From assembly GCA_022818135.1 (NCBI GenBank), contig JAFMSR010000009.1:27879305-27943304 (forward strand): a stretch of 64,000 bases of DNA. Reading direction: 5' to 3'. The notes below the pieces were generated by a model that ran no database searches, was not told where the DNA came from, and saw only the letters and a list, made by a program, of their open reading frames with translations. The position numbers and the translations under genes are program-made. Shown in pieces: positions 1 to 12,907 of this stretch; position 1 is the stretch's first letter; each line of letters begins with the position of its first letter. The DNA comes from Saxidomus purpurata (lineage: Eukaryota; Mollusca; Bivalvia; Venerida; Veneridae).

Positions 1-138
1 ATATTCTTGATCTGTCAACGTGCAGAAAACAATAAGGAAGTAATGTTTCAATATCATGTTTAATTAAACTAGACCAAGCACCATTCTTCTCCGTCCTTGA
101 ACTAATGTCATTCAGTATGCAGCAGCCAAAACAGGCCA

Positions 139-3100
139 TATATGATAGGGACAAAACATAGAGCATATATGATAGGGACAAAACGTAGAGCATATATGAG
201 AGGGACAAAACATATGGCATATATGATAGGGACAAAACATAGAGCATATATGAGAGGGACAAAACATAGGGCATATATGATAGGGACAAAACATATGGCA
301 TATATGATAGGGACAAAACATAGAGCATATATGAGAGGGACAAAACATGGGGCATGTATGATAGGGACAAAACATAGAGCATATATGATAGGGACAAAAC
401 ATGGGGCATATATGATAGGGACAAAACATCTAGGGAATCATTGAGAGGGACAAAACATAGGGCATATAGGAGAGGGACAAATCACAGGGCATATATGATA
501 GAGACAAAACATAGAGCATATATGATAGGGACAAAACATAGGGCATATAGGAGAGGGACAAACCATAGGGCATATATGATAGGTACAAAAGATAGTGCAT
601 TTATGATAGGGACAAAACATAGAGCATATAGGATAGGGCCAAAACATAGAGCATATATGATAGGGACAAAACATAGAGCATATATGATAGGGACAAACAT
701 AGAGCATATATAATAGGGCAAAACATAGAGCATATAAAATAGGGCAAAACATAGAGCATATATGATAGGGACAAAACATAGAGCATATATGATAGGGACA
801 AAACATAGAGCATATATGATAGGGACAAAACATAGAGCATATACGATAGGGACAAAACATAGGGCATATAGGAGAGGGACAAAACATAGGGCATATATAA
901 TAGGGACAAAACATAGAGCATATATGATAGGGACAAAACATAGGGTATATAGGAGAGGGACAAAACATAGGGCATATATGATAGGGACAAAACATAGAGC
1001 ATATAGGATAGGGACAAAACATAGAGCATATAGGATAGGGACAAAACATAGAGCATATAGGATAGGGACAAAACATAGAGCATATAGGATAGGGACAAAA
1101 CATAGAGCATATATGATAGGGACAAAACATAGAGCATATAGGAGCGGGACAAAACATAGGGCATATATGATAGGGACAAAACATATGGCATATATGATAG
1201 GGACAAAACATAGAGCATAATTGAGAGGGACAAAACATAGGGCATATAGGAGAGGGACAAATCACAGGGCATATATGATAGAGACAAAACATAGAGCATA
1301 TATGATAGGGACAAAACATAGAGCATATAGGAGAGGGACAACACATAGAGCATATATGATAGGGACAAAACATACAGCATATATGATAGGGACAAAACAT
1401 AGAGCATATAAAATAGGGCAAAACATAGAGCATATAAAATAGGACAAAACATAGAGCATATATGATAGGGACAAAACATAGAGCATATATGATAGAGACA
1501 AAACATAGAGCATATATGATAGGGACAAAACATAGAGCATATAGGAGAGGGACAAAACATAGAGCATATACGATAGGGACAAAACATAGAGCATATATGA
1601 TAGGGACAAAACATAGAGCATATATAATAGGGCAAAACATAGAGCATATATAATAGGGCAAAACATAGAGCATATATGATAGGGACAAAACATAGAGCAT
1701 ATATGATAGGGACAAAACAAAGAGCATATATGACAGGGACAAAACATAGAGCATATATGATAGGGGCAAAACATGGGGCATATATGATAGGGACAAAACA
1801 TAGAGCATATATGATAGAGACAAAACATAGAGCATATATGATAGGGACAAAACATAGAGCATATATGATAGGGACAAAACATAGAGCATATATGATAGGG
1901 ACAAAACATAGAGCCTATATGACAGGGACAAAACATAGAGCCTATATAATAGGGACAAAACATAGAGCATATATGATAGGGACAAAACATAGAGCCTATA
2001 TGATAGGGACAAGACATAGAGCCTATATGATAGGGACAGAACATAGAGCCTATATGATAGGGACAAAACATAGAGCCTATATGATAGGGGCAAAACATAG
2101 AGCATATATGATAGGGACAAAACATAGAGCATATATAATGGGGACAAAACATAGAGCCTATATCATAGGGACAAAACATAGAGCCTATATGATAGGAACA
2201 AAACATAGAGCCTATATGATAAGGACAAAACATAGAGCATATATAATAGGGCAAACCATAGAGCATATATGATAGGGACAAAACATAGAGCATATATGAT
2301 AGGGACAAAACATGGGGCATTTATGATAGGGACAAAACATAAGGGCATATATGATAGGGACAAAACATGGGGCATATATGATAGGGACAAAACATAGGGC
2401 ATATATGATAGGGACAAAACATGGGGCATATATGATAGGGACAAAACATAGAGCCTATATGATAGGGACAAAACATAGAGCATATATGATAGGGACAAAA
2501 CATAGAGCATATATAATAGGGCAAAACATAGAGCATATATGATAGGGACAAAACATAGAGCATATATGATAGGGACAAAACATGGGGCATATATGATAGG
2601 GACAAAACATAGGGCATATATGATAGGGACAAAACATGGGGCATATATGATAGGGACAAAACATAGGGCATATATGATAGGGACAAAACATGAGGCATAT
2701 ATGATAGGGACAAAACATAGGGCATATATGATAGGGACAAAACATAGAGCCTATATGACAGGGACAAAACATAGAGCCTATATAATAGGGACAAAACATA
2801 GAGCATATATGATAGGGACAAAACATAGAGCCTATATGATAGGGACAAGACATAGAGCCTATATGATAGGGACAGAACATAGAGCCTATATGATAGGGAC
2901 AAAACATAGAGCCTATATGATAGGGGCAAAACATAGAGCATATATGATAGGGACAAAACATAGAGCATATATAATGGGGACAAAACATAGAGCCTATATC
3001 ATAGGGACAAAACATAGAGCCTATATGATAGGAACAAAACATAGAGCCTATATGATAAGGACAAAACATAGAGCATATATAATAGGGCAAACCATAGAGC

Positions 3101-6100
3101 ATATATGATAGGGACAAAACATAGAGCATATATGATAGGGACAAAACATGGGGCATTTATGATAGGGACAAAACATAAGGGCATATATGATAGGGACAAA
3201 ACATGGGGCATATATGATAGGGACAAAACATAGGGCATATATGATAGGGACAAAACATGGGGCATATATGATAGGGACAAAACATAGAGCCTATATGATA
3301 GGGACAAAACATAGAGCATATATGATAGGGACAAAACATAGAGCATATATAATAGGGCAAAACATAGAGCATATATGATAGGGACAAAACATAGAGCATA
3401 TATGATAGGGACAAAACATGGGGCATATATGATAGGGACAAAACATAGGGCATATATGATAGGGACAAAACATGGGGCATATATGATAGGGACAAAACAT
3501 AGGGCATATATGATAGGGACAAAACATGAGGCATATATGATAGGGACAAAACATAGGGCATATATGTTAGGGACAAACATAGGGCATATATGATAGGAAC
3601 AAAACATAGAGCATATATGATAGGGACAAAACATAGAGCATATATGATAGGGGCAAAACATGGGGCATATATGATAGGGACAAAACATAGGGCATATATG
3701 ATAGGGACAAAACATGGGGCATATATGATAGGACAAAACATAGAGCATATATGATAGGGACAAAACATAGAGCATATATGATAGGGACAAAACATAGGGC
3801 ATATAGAAGAGGGACAAAACATAGAGCATATATGATAGGGACAAAACATAGGGCATATATGATAGGGACAAAACATGGGGCATATATGACAGGACAAAAC
3901 ATAAAGCATATATGATAGGGACAAAATATAGGGCATATATGATAGGGACAAAACATAGAGCATATATGATAGGGACAAAACATACAGCATATAGGAGAGG
4001 GCCAAACATAGAGCATATATGATAGGGACAAAACATAGAGCATATATGATAGGGACAAAACATAGAGCATATAGGAGCGGGACAAAACATAGGGCATATA
4101 TGATAGGGACAAAACATATGGCATATATGATAGGGACAAAACATAGAGCATAATTGAGAGGGACAAAACATAGGGCATATAGGAGAGGGACAAATCACAG
4201 GGCATATATGATAGAGACAAAACATAGAGCATATATGATAGGGACAAAACATAGAGCATATAGGAGAGGGACAACACATAGAGCATATATGATAGGGACA
4301 AAACATACAGCATATATGATAGGGACAAAACATAGAGCATATAAAATAGGGCAAAACATAGAGCATATAAAATAGGACAAAACATAGAGCATATATGATA
4401 GGGACAAAACATAGAGCCTATATGATAGGGACAAAACATAGAGCCTATATGATAGGGACAAAACATAGAGCCTATAGGAGAGGGACAAAACATAGAGCAT
4501 ATACGATAGGGACAAAACATAGAGCATATATGATAGGGACAAAACATAGAGCCTATATGATAGGGACAAGACATAGAGCCTATATGATAGGGACAGAACA
4601 TAGAGCCTATATGATAGGGACAAAACATAGAGCCTATATGATAGGGGCAAAACATAGAGCATATATGATAGGGACAAAACATAGAGCATATATAATGGGG
4701 ACAAAACATAGAGCCTATATCATAGGGACAAAACATAGAGCCTATATGATAGGAACAAAACATAGAGCCTATATGATAGGGACAAAACATAGAGCATATA
4801 TAATAGGGCAAAACATAGAGCATATATGATAGGGACAAAACATAGAGCATATATGATAGGGACAAAACATGGGGCATTTATGATAGGGACAAAACATAAG
4901 GGCATATATGATAGGGACAAAACATGGGGCATATATGATAGGGACAAAACATAGGGCATATATGATAGGGACAAAACATGGGGCATATATGATAGGGACA
5001 AAACATAGAGCCTATATGATAGGGACAAAACATAGAGCATATATGATAGGGACAAAACATAGAGCATATATAATAGGGCAAAACATAGAGCATATATGAT
5101 AGGGACAAAACATAGAGCCTATATGATAGGGACAAAACATGGGGCATATATGATAGGGACAAAACATGGGGCATATATGATAGGGACAAAACATGGGGCA
5201 TATATGATAGGGACAAAACATAGGGCATATATGATAGGGACAAAACATGAGGCATATATGATAGGGACAAAACATAGGGCATATATGTTAGGGACAAACA
5301 TAGGGCATATATGATAGGAACAAAACATAGAGCATATGTGATAGGGACAAAACATAGAGCATATATGATAGGGGCAAAACATGGGGCATATATGATAGGG
5401 ACAAAACATAGGGCATATATGATAGGGACAAAACATGGGGCATATATGATAGGACAAAACATAGAGCATATATGATAGGGACAAAACATAGGGCATATAT
5501 GATAGGGACAAAACATAGGGCATATAGAAGAGGGACAAAACATAGAGCATATATGATAGGGACAAAATATAGGGCATATATGATAGGGACAAAACATGGG
5601 GCATATATGATAGGACAAAACATAAAGCATATATGATAGGGACAAAATATAGGGCATATATGATAGGGACAAAACATAGAGCATATATGATAGGGACAAA
5701 ACATACAGCATATAGGAGAGGGCCAAACATAGAGCATATATGATAGGGATAAAACATAGGGCATATATGATAGGGACAAAATATAGAGCATATATGATAG
5801 GGACAAAACATAGGGCATATATGATAGGGACAAAACATAGAGCCTATATGATAGGGACAAAACACAGGGCATATAGGAGAGGGACAAAACATATGGCATA
5901 TATGATAGGGACAAAACATAGGGCGTATATGATACGGACAAAACATAGGGCTTATATGATACGGACAAAACATTGGGCATATATGATAGGGACAAAACAT
6001 GGGGCATATATGATAGGGACAAAACATAGGGCATATATGATAGGGACAAAACATGAGGCATATATGATAGGGACAAAACATAGAGCATATATGATAGGGA

Positions 6101-6655
6101 CAAAACATGGGGCATGTATGACAGAACAAAACATAGAGCATATATAATAGGGACCAAACATAGAGCATATATGATAGGGGCAATACATAGAGCATATATA
6201 ATAGGGACAAAATATGGGGCATATATGATACGGACAAAACATGGGGCATATATGATAGGGACAAAACATAGGGCATATATGATAGGGACAAATAATAGAG
6301 CATATATGATAGGGACAAAACATAGGGCATATATGATAGGGACAAAACATGGGGCATATATGATAGGGACAAAACATAGGGCATATATGATAGGGACAAA
6401 ACATAGAGCATATATGATAGGGACAAAACATAGGGCATATAGGAGAGGGACAAAACATAGACAGTGCATATAAGTTAGGGACAAAGCTAAGGGGATATAG
6501 GAAGAGACAAAACGTAGGGCATACGGGATATAGGGAGAAAACATGGGGCATATAAGAAGGGAAAAAACATAGGTCACATAGGATAGGAACAAAACATAGA
6601 GCATATATGATATGGACAAAACATAGGGCATATAGGAAGGGACAAAACATTATGG
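139..6655. repeat. 27-bp tandem array, about 240 units, with higher-order structure
   Basis: The unit reads approximately catatatgatagggacaaa plus acatagag (27 bp) and repeats almost without interruption. Variants are organised: some units have 'aggagaggg' for 'atgataggg', others 'gagcctatat', 'catgggg' or 'aatagggc'. Large blocks recur nearly identically. The stretch 2351-2542 recurs at 3187 and 4908, and 1221-1442 recurs at 4154, so the array grew by copying multi-unit blocks as well as single units. Because 27 is a multiple of 3 and most frames lack stops, open frames of up to 569 codons appear on the minus strand and up to 198 on the plus strand. I regard these as by-products. The last units near 6460-6650 are degenerate. 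No transposon ends or unique spacers are visible. Confidence 0.95.
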
Positions 6656-8674
6656 TAACAAGGGTAGCAGAACCGCAATATTTATTTATTTTGGTGTTTT
6701 TGATCGTTCGCAATCACAATAACAAGTGATGTTTTGCACAGCAAGGCTTGACCCCTTAGTCTTTCCTCTTGCCATGATCATCACGAGCTTTTTCATCAGA
6801 TACGGTATTCAGCCGTCCAGTTAGGATACATACAGACTCCCCAGAGATGCTTTAGTGAAATAGCTTCTCAAGAATTGACACCTAGATCTCATATATATAT
6901 ATAATATTTATGTGTGTACATATCTCCGTTAAGAGTATTGACAAAAGTGTATGCTCCAATCGTCAGTTTCGGTCGGTTCATAAAACATCAGTGTTTTACT
7001 TCATATGTGTCTAGACACTTGTTAATACATAAATCACTTTCCAGACTGCCGATATAGTTTTCAACGATGATCTTATATACCTCGTCAAAACACGACCTTG
7101 GCTTGGTCGTAGCTGTGGCTACAGCATGTAAAATTTCCTAAACTTTGGTTCCTAATTAAATTTGAGAGCGTCCAGAAATTCCCCGTCGATGGCAGTGTCA
7201 TCCAATGAGTGTTCGTCTTACTGAAAAGCGCTCGTCTAATCGAAAGTCACAAGTATTTTGTCTGAATTCTTTCAAATTAGGTGAGCTATTTTGCCTGTAA
7301 TAGACAGAGCTCTTCAGTCATATCATTAGGTGACCCGGTCAGCGTGATATAGAGCGTTTAGGCTTTTATCTTGCGATATGCATGTACATTGTGTATTCTG
7401 CTGTGCTAGTTCTGAGCACCTAAAAGTGGTAGAAAATGAAAAGAAAGAGTTTCTTAAATAAATATTTTAATGGACAGGGTTCCGACCTATGTTGCACACA
7501 AGACAGCCATAAGGTAATTACAATGGACGATCATATTTTTTGGGTCGTCGAAGAGATCCAGGGGGTCTTTTCGTAAAAGAGCTAGGGTCTGGTACCCGGA
7601 TTACCGTGTATCTGCATCTGTCTCTTCAACTTGCGCCTGTCAGGGGTCTTTGCAATTTCACCTGAGAAGAAATCCTAGGGTCGGCAGGGACTATAAAAAT
7701 AACAAAAAAGGTAGCGAAAAAGGAAATAAAACAGCCGAGTGTGGCCAGGGAATATCCTAAAGTCATTTATTATACGAGCATGCACTCCGGAAGCCATTAA
7801 AAAGCACGACAAGATTGCACATGACAAGTCAAAATACGAACTAATGTCCTGATTTAAAGCAGCTCCCCCGCCCCCAGATTTTGGTGAAAAACAAACTTCT
7901 TTGAATTGTCTAAAATTAACATATTTTATAATGAATCATCAATTAAAAAAGCTCCGGTATATTTCCTGTAAAATATTTCTCTCTTTTTGAAATTATACGC
8001 CCATCAAATTATAAAGCGTCGGAAGCACAGTCACGTGAAGTTTTGAGGGATCCAAGCTTCATCTGACTTTGTGGTTGAAAAACCAGTATATTAACCATAG
8101 CCTATACAACGGTGCCGTCAAACCAAAATCGACCACATTTTCAAAAGATTTTCTCTTAGTCAAGAAATTGTAGTGTTGGTATCATCAATTGTAGTCATTG
8201 CTTTTCCAGTTTTGCTCATATTACAAAAAAACTAGGAAGCCGTCCCGAAAGGCAAAAATAAAATTGGCAATGACTTGTATAAGACACCCGCGACTTACAT
8301 TTCTCTCGTTCTAATTGTTCCATTTTCATTATTTATTTTTTATTTTTTTTTTTGGTGCGTGGCAATATTTCGTTGTGTTGCGCAACATTACGAAAGTAGG
8401 AAATGACATCGTAAATGAGTTACCGTCATAATTATCGTCATTAAAGGCAAACAACAATACCCTTCCCTTCTTTAGCCAGCGGACACATCGCCCAGACATC
8501 TACAAAAGCTGTCCTCGTCAAGTGTCAAAGCCTCTGTAATCTGGAAGAACAGGCCTGTGTTGTTTTTGCCCACTTGCGTGACATAAGATATTAAGAAGTT
8601 CGGCTGATTACATAGTACATAAAATGATACGACATACTGACAGGTCATGACTCTCAACTTATTCTCTTCTGCAG
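6656..8674. other. Stretch without recognisable feature
   Basis: AT-rich unique-looking DNA. I see no credible exon, RNA gene or repeat in it. Short runs of T (8330-8350) are the only low-complexity tracts. Confidence 0.5.
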
Positions 8675-8833
8675 ATTAAAAGCCTGTTCGGTACGCCGGT
8701 ATCCGTGATTAAAAGCCTGTTTAGTACGCCGGTATCCGTGATTAAAAGCCTGTTTAGTACGCCGGTATCCGTGATTAAAAGCCTGTTCAGTACGCCGGTA
8801 CCCGTGATTAAAAGCCTGTTTAGTACGCCGGTA
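8675..8833. repeat. 33-bp tandem repeat, five copies
   Basis: Copies start at 8675, 8708, 8741, 8774 and 8807. The core is attaaaagcctgtttagtac followed by gccggtatccgtg. The period is a multiple of 3, so the plus strand has a short open frame repeating 11 residues. No protein family is recognisable. Confidence 0.9.
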
Positions 8834-9130
8834 ACCATGTTTGCTCGATCAAGACATTGTCTGCAGTTAGGAGCAGAAAACAGCGGTGGATTTACGTCAA
8901 ACGAAAAAGTGACGTTAGAACCATTTCATTCTAGTTATCAGAGTCCCAGACACGTGACAGAGAAGAATTTTAGTTTTGTTTGACCAAACATTGATGTTTT
9001 TTTTTTTATTCTATGGATCTTGGACTGTAATGGCTCCACCAGTAGTTTGGGTTAACTTTTAACCTGCTTTTGAAGTTTTTCAGCATTTTTATGACTTTGT
9101 TTTATGAAACACGGCCATTTTAGAAAGATT
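8834..9130. other. Short unique stretch before the foldback element
   Basis: No gene seen. It ends at the GAATCACAC flanking repeat of the large foldback element. Confidence 0.4.
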
Positions 9131-9139
9131 GAATCACAC

Positions 9140-11905
9140 ATGAGCGTCAATTTGGTAGGTAGTAGGTAGTTGGTAGTTGGATATTCGAATAACCAACTAC
9201 CTACTAGTTGGTAGTTGGTTATTAGTAATTCCAAACTACATAATATTTGCTATGTATATTATTGGCAATAAGTTATGTTTAAACTATAAACTATATAACA
9301 GCTGGTAGTTGGTAACTCAATACACTATCACCAGAATGGAATGTTCAAACACACAATACCCCTTCCTTAACACAGAATAAAGCAGGGGACCTAGTTGGTT
9401 ATTCGTGTGAATCTCCAACTACCAACCAGAAGGTAGTTGGTAATTCGAACTTTGAATGTATACCTCTCAAAAAAGAAAGTATTTTTCCGGAAGAAATCTA
9501 ACTGATATATAACAAAATAGATGTGTTCTACAACATGGTAACACCCCCTTCTCCCTACGTCCACCAGGGGACTCAGTTGGTTATTCGCGTGAATCCCCAA
9601 CTACCAACCAGAAGGTAGTTGGTAATTCGAACTTTGCATGTTTTCCCGTCAAAATAGAAAGTATTTTTCCGGAAGAAATGTAACGGATATATAACAATAT
9701 ACATGTGTTCTACAACATGGCAACACCCCCTTTTCCCTGTGTGCACTAGGGCACTCAGTTGGTTGTTCACGTGAATCCCCAACTACCAACCAGAAGGTAG
9801 TTGGTAATTCGAGCTTTGCATGTATTCTTCTCAAAAAAGAAAGTATTTTTCCTGAATAAATGTAACTGATATATAACAAGATAGATGTGTTCTACAACAT
9901 GGTAACACCCCCTTCTCCCTACATCCACCAGGGGACTCAGTTGGTTATTCGCGTGAATCCCCAACTACCAACCAGAAGGTAGTTGGTAATTCGAACTTCG
10001 CATGTTTTCCCGTCAAAATAGAAAGTATTTTTCCGGAATAAATGTTACGGATATATAACAAGATAGATGTGTTCTACAACATGGTAACACCCCCTTCTCC
10101 CTACATCCGCCAGGGGACTCAGTTGGTTATTCGCGTGAATCCCCAACTACCAACCAGAAGGTAGTTGGTAATTCGAACTTTGCATGTATTCCTCTCAAAA
10201 AAGAAAGTATTTTTCGGAAGAAATCTAACTGATATATAACAAGATAGATGTGTTCTACAACATGGCAACACCCCCTTCTCTCTACATCCACCAGGGGACT
10301 CAGTTGGTTATTCGGGTGAATCCCAAACTACCAACCAGAATGTAGTTGGTAATTCGAAATTTGCATGTTTTCCTCTCAAAAAAGAAAGTATTTTTCCGGA
10401 AGAAATGTAACGGAAATATAAAAAGATAGATGTGTTCTACAACATGGTAACACCCCCTTCTCCCTACATCCACCAGGGGACTCAGTTGGTTATTCGCGTG
10501 AATCCCCAACTACCAACCAGAGGGTAGTTGGTAATTCGAACATCGTATGTTTTCCCGCTAAAATAGAAAGTAATTTCCGGAATAAATTTTACGGATATAT
10601 AACAATATACATGTGTTCTACAACATGGTAACACCCCCTTCTCTCTACATCCACCAGGGGACTCAGTTGGTTATTCGGGTGAATCCCCAACTACCAACCA
10701 GAAGGTAGTTGGTAATTCGAACTTTGCATGTATTCCTCTCAAAATAGAAAGTATTTTTCTGGAATAAATGTAACGGAAATATAACAAGATAGATGTGTTC
10801 TACAACATGGTAACACCCCCTTCTCTCTACATCCACCAGGTGACTCAGTTGGTTATTCGCGTGAATCCCCAACTACCAACCAGAAGGTAGTTGGTAATTC
10901 GAACTTTGCATGTTTTCCCGTCAAAAAAGGAAGTATTTTTCCGGAATAAATTTTACGGATATATAACAAGATAGATGTGTTCTACAACATGGTAACCCCC
11001 CCCTTCTCTCTACGTCCACCATGAGACTCAGTTGGTTATTCGCGTGAATCCCCAACTACCAACCAGAAGGTAGTTTGTAATTCGAACTTTGCATGCATTC
11101 CTCTAAAAAAAGTAAGTATTTTTCCGAACTAAATGTAACTGATATATAACAAGATAGATGTATTCAACAATATGGAAACATCCTATTCTCTCTACATCCA
11201 TCAGGGGACTCAGTTGGTTATTCGCGCGAATCCCAAACTACCAACCAGAAGGTAGTTGGTAATTCGAACTTTGTATGTTTTCCCGTTAAAAAAGAAAGTA
11301 TTTTTCCGAAAGATATCTAACATAGATGTGTTCTACAACATGGCAACACCCCCTTCTCAAAAAAGAAAGTATTTTTCCGGAATAAATGTAACGGAAATAT
11401 AACAAGATAGATGTGTTCTACAACATGGTAACACCCCCTTCTCTCTACATCCATCAGGGGACTCAGTTGGTTATTCGCGTGAATCCCCAACTACCAACCA
11501 GAAGGTAGTTGGTAATTGGAACTTTGCATGTATTCCTCTCAAAACAGAAAGTATTTATCCGGAAAATTTCTTTTTACGGATATATAACAAGATAGATGTG
11601 TTCTACAACATGGTAACACCCCCCCCCCTTCTCTCTACGTCCACCAAGGGACTCAGTTGGTTATTCGCGTGAATCCCCAACTACCTACGAGAAGGTAGTT
11701 GGTAATTCGGATTTTGAATGTATTTCAAGGAAAACAGATAGCTTTTTTCAATAATAACTGTAACTGATCTATAACCAGATAAATGTATTCAACATCATGG
11801 TAACACCTCCTTTTTCCTACTTCCACCAGGGTACTCAGTTGGTTATTCGCGTGAATCCCCAACTACCTACCAGAAGGTAGTAGGTTATTCGAACTTTGCA
11901 TGTAA
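9140..11905 (-). repeat. Left inverted arm: ~182-bp tandem units
   Basis: Units contain, in order on the plus strand, gactcagttggttattcgcg, ccccaactaccaaccagaag, a segment with 'aaagtatttttccgg', then 'gttctacaacatgg' and 'accccc'. Every unit has the perfect 9-bp arms CCAACTACC and GGTAGTTGG separated by 8 nt, so each can form a small hairpin. The arm carries about 50 bp near 9239-9290 that the right arm lacks. Open frames of 60-76 codons on the minus strand are one unit long and periodic, not genes. Confidence 0.9.
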
Positions 11906-12907
11906 TAAGATACTTGTTAATCATTTAAAAACAACGGATTACTGCTGAGATATATCATTCATTTTCGAAATAGTGATTATATATGTATCAAATAATTACA
12001 ACACACTGATATTCGTATTTTTTCGTACAGGGATTAAAGCAGACATGCTTTACGTGTGTAAAGTATTTACGAGTGCGTTTGATAATATGCAGTACAGCTA
12101 CATGAGAGAAACAGGGCTGGCAAGCCAAGACTGGGTTTATTGTAAAATGGTTGTTGTTGTTGTTGTTGTTGTTATTGTTGTATTGAATTGGAACTAGCGG
12201 AACAAAATATTTTTGACTTTTGTTCTTTTCCACGATGTCGTCGGTTAAATTCATGCTACATCAACTTAAAAATGGCCTGTGTTACTACTTAATTTCTCAT
12301 AATCAAGACATACTGTGAACACCGTGATAGATGGTTCTTGTATAAATATAACAGCTGTCCTTTTATTGTAATCCAGTAAATGTAATGTTTGATTTCCAAA
12401 CAAATATTAACGCACGTCATTTTTTCTGACGTAAAAGTACATAATTACAAATATTACTTGGAATTAAATGTACATCCAGTTGTTAGTGATAGTAACGTAG
12501 TTGAAACATATAGAACATTTGATTTTAACAAGATATGAAATAATGGTAGTGAACATTGAAGCCCTTTCATTTCCTTTTCGTGTTGGTACCTTTATATTCA
12601 TTCACAGGAAAAGGTTAGTACATGGGAAGTACTAAATGTACACGGACTAGCACTGGACAATCCTAGATCTTAGTCAGACAGACTTCTTTAAAATTCGCAG
12701 CACTTTGTGCTCAAATTCCTAAAAAAGCTCGGCGCTATATAGGTGAAATTTGTACTTGATAACGTACTGCGTATTTGAATCATGATTATTGCTCGTGCTG
12801 CATGCTCTTTAAAGATGATGCAAATGACAGTAAAACATTTATCTGGTAATATATCCGCTATAGTAATTACTGAAAAAAAACTTTCTGTTTTCAGTAAAAA
12901 AAACATT
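11906..12907. other. Central spacer of the foldback element
   Basis: About 1 kb of AT-rich DNA between the two arms. It has a GTT/TTG microsatellite near 12148-12180. The frames present (under 90 codons) match no transposase I recognise. This is the part where an autonomous relative would be expected to carry its coding capacity. Confidence 0.6.

Noticed and set aside
438..5726. Open frames of 200-569 codons on the minus strand and up to 198 on the plus strand
   Set aside because: They are translations of the 27-bp array in several frames at once (nine-residue repeats), with no start context, domain or unique sequence.
139..6655. CRISPR-like regular repetition
   Set aside because: Units are contiguous without unique spacers, and the window is eukaryotic.
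11973..12254. Short frames in the foldback spacer as a transposase remnant
   Set aside because: Under 90 codons, partly built from a GTT/TTG microsatellite, with no DDE or other motif.
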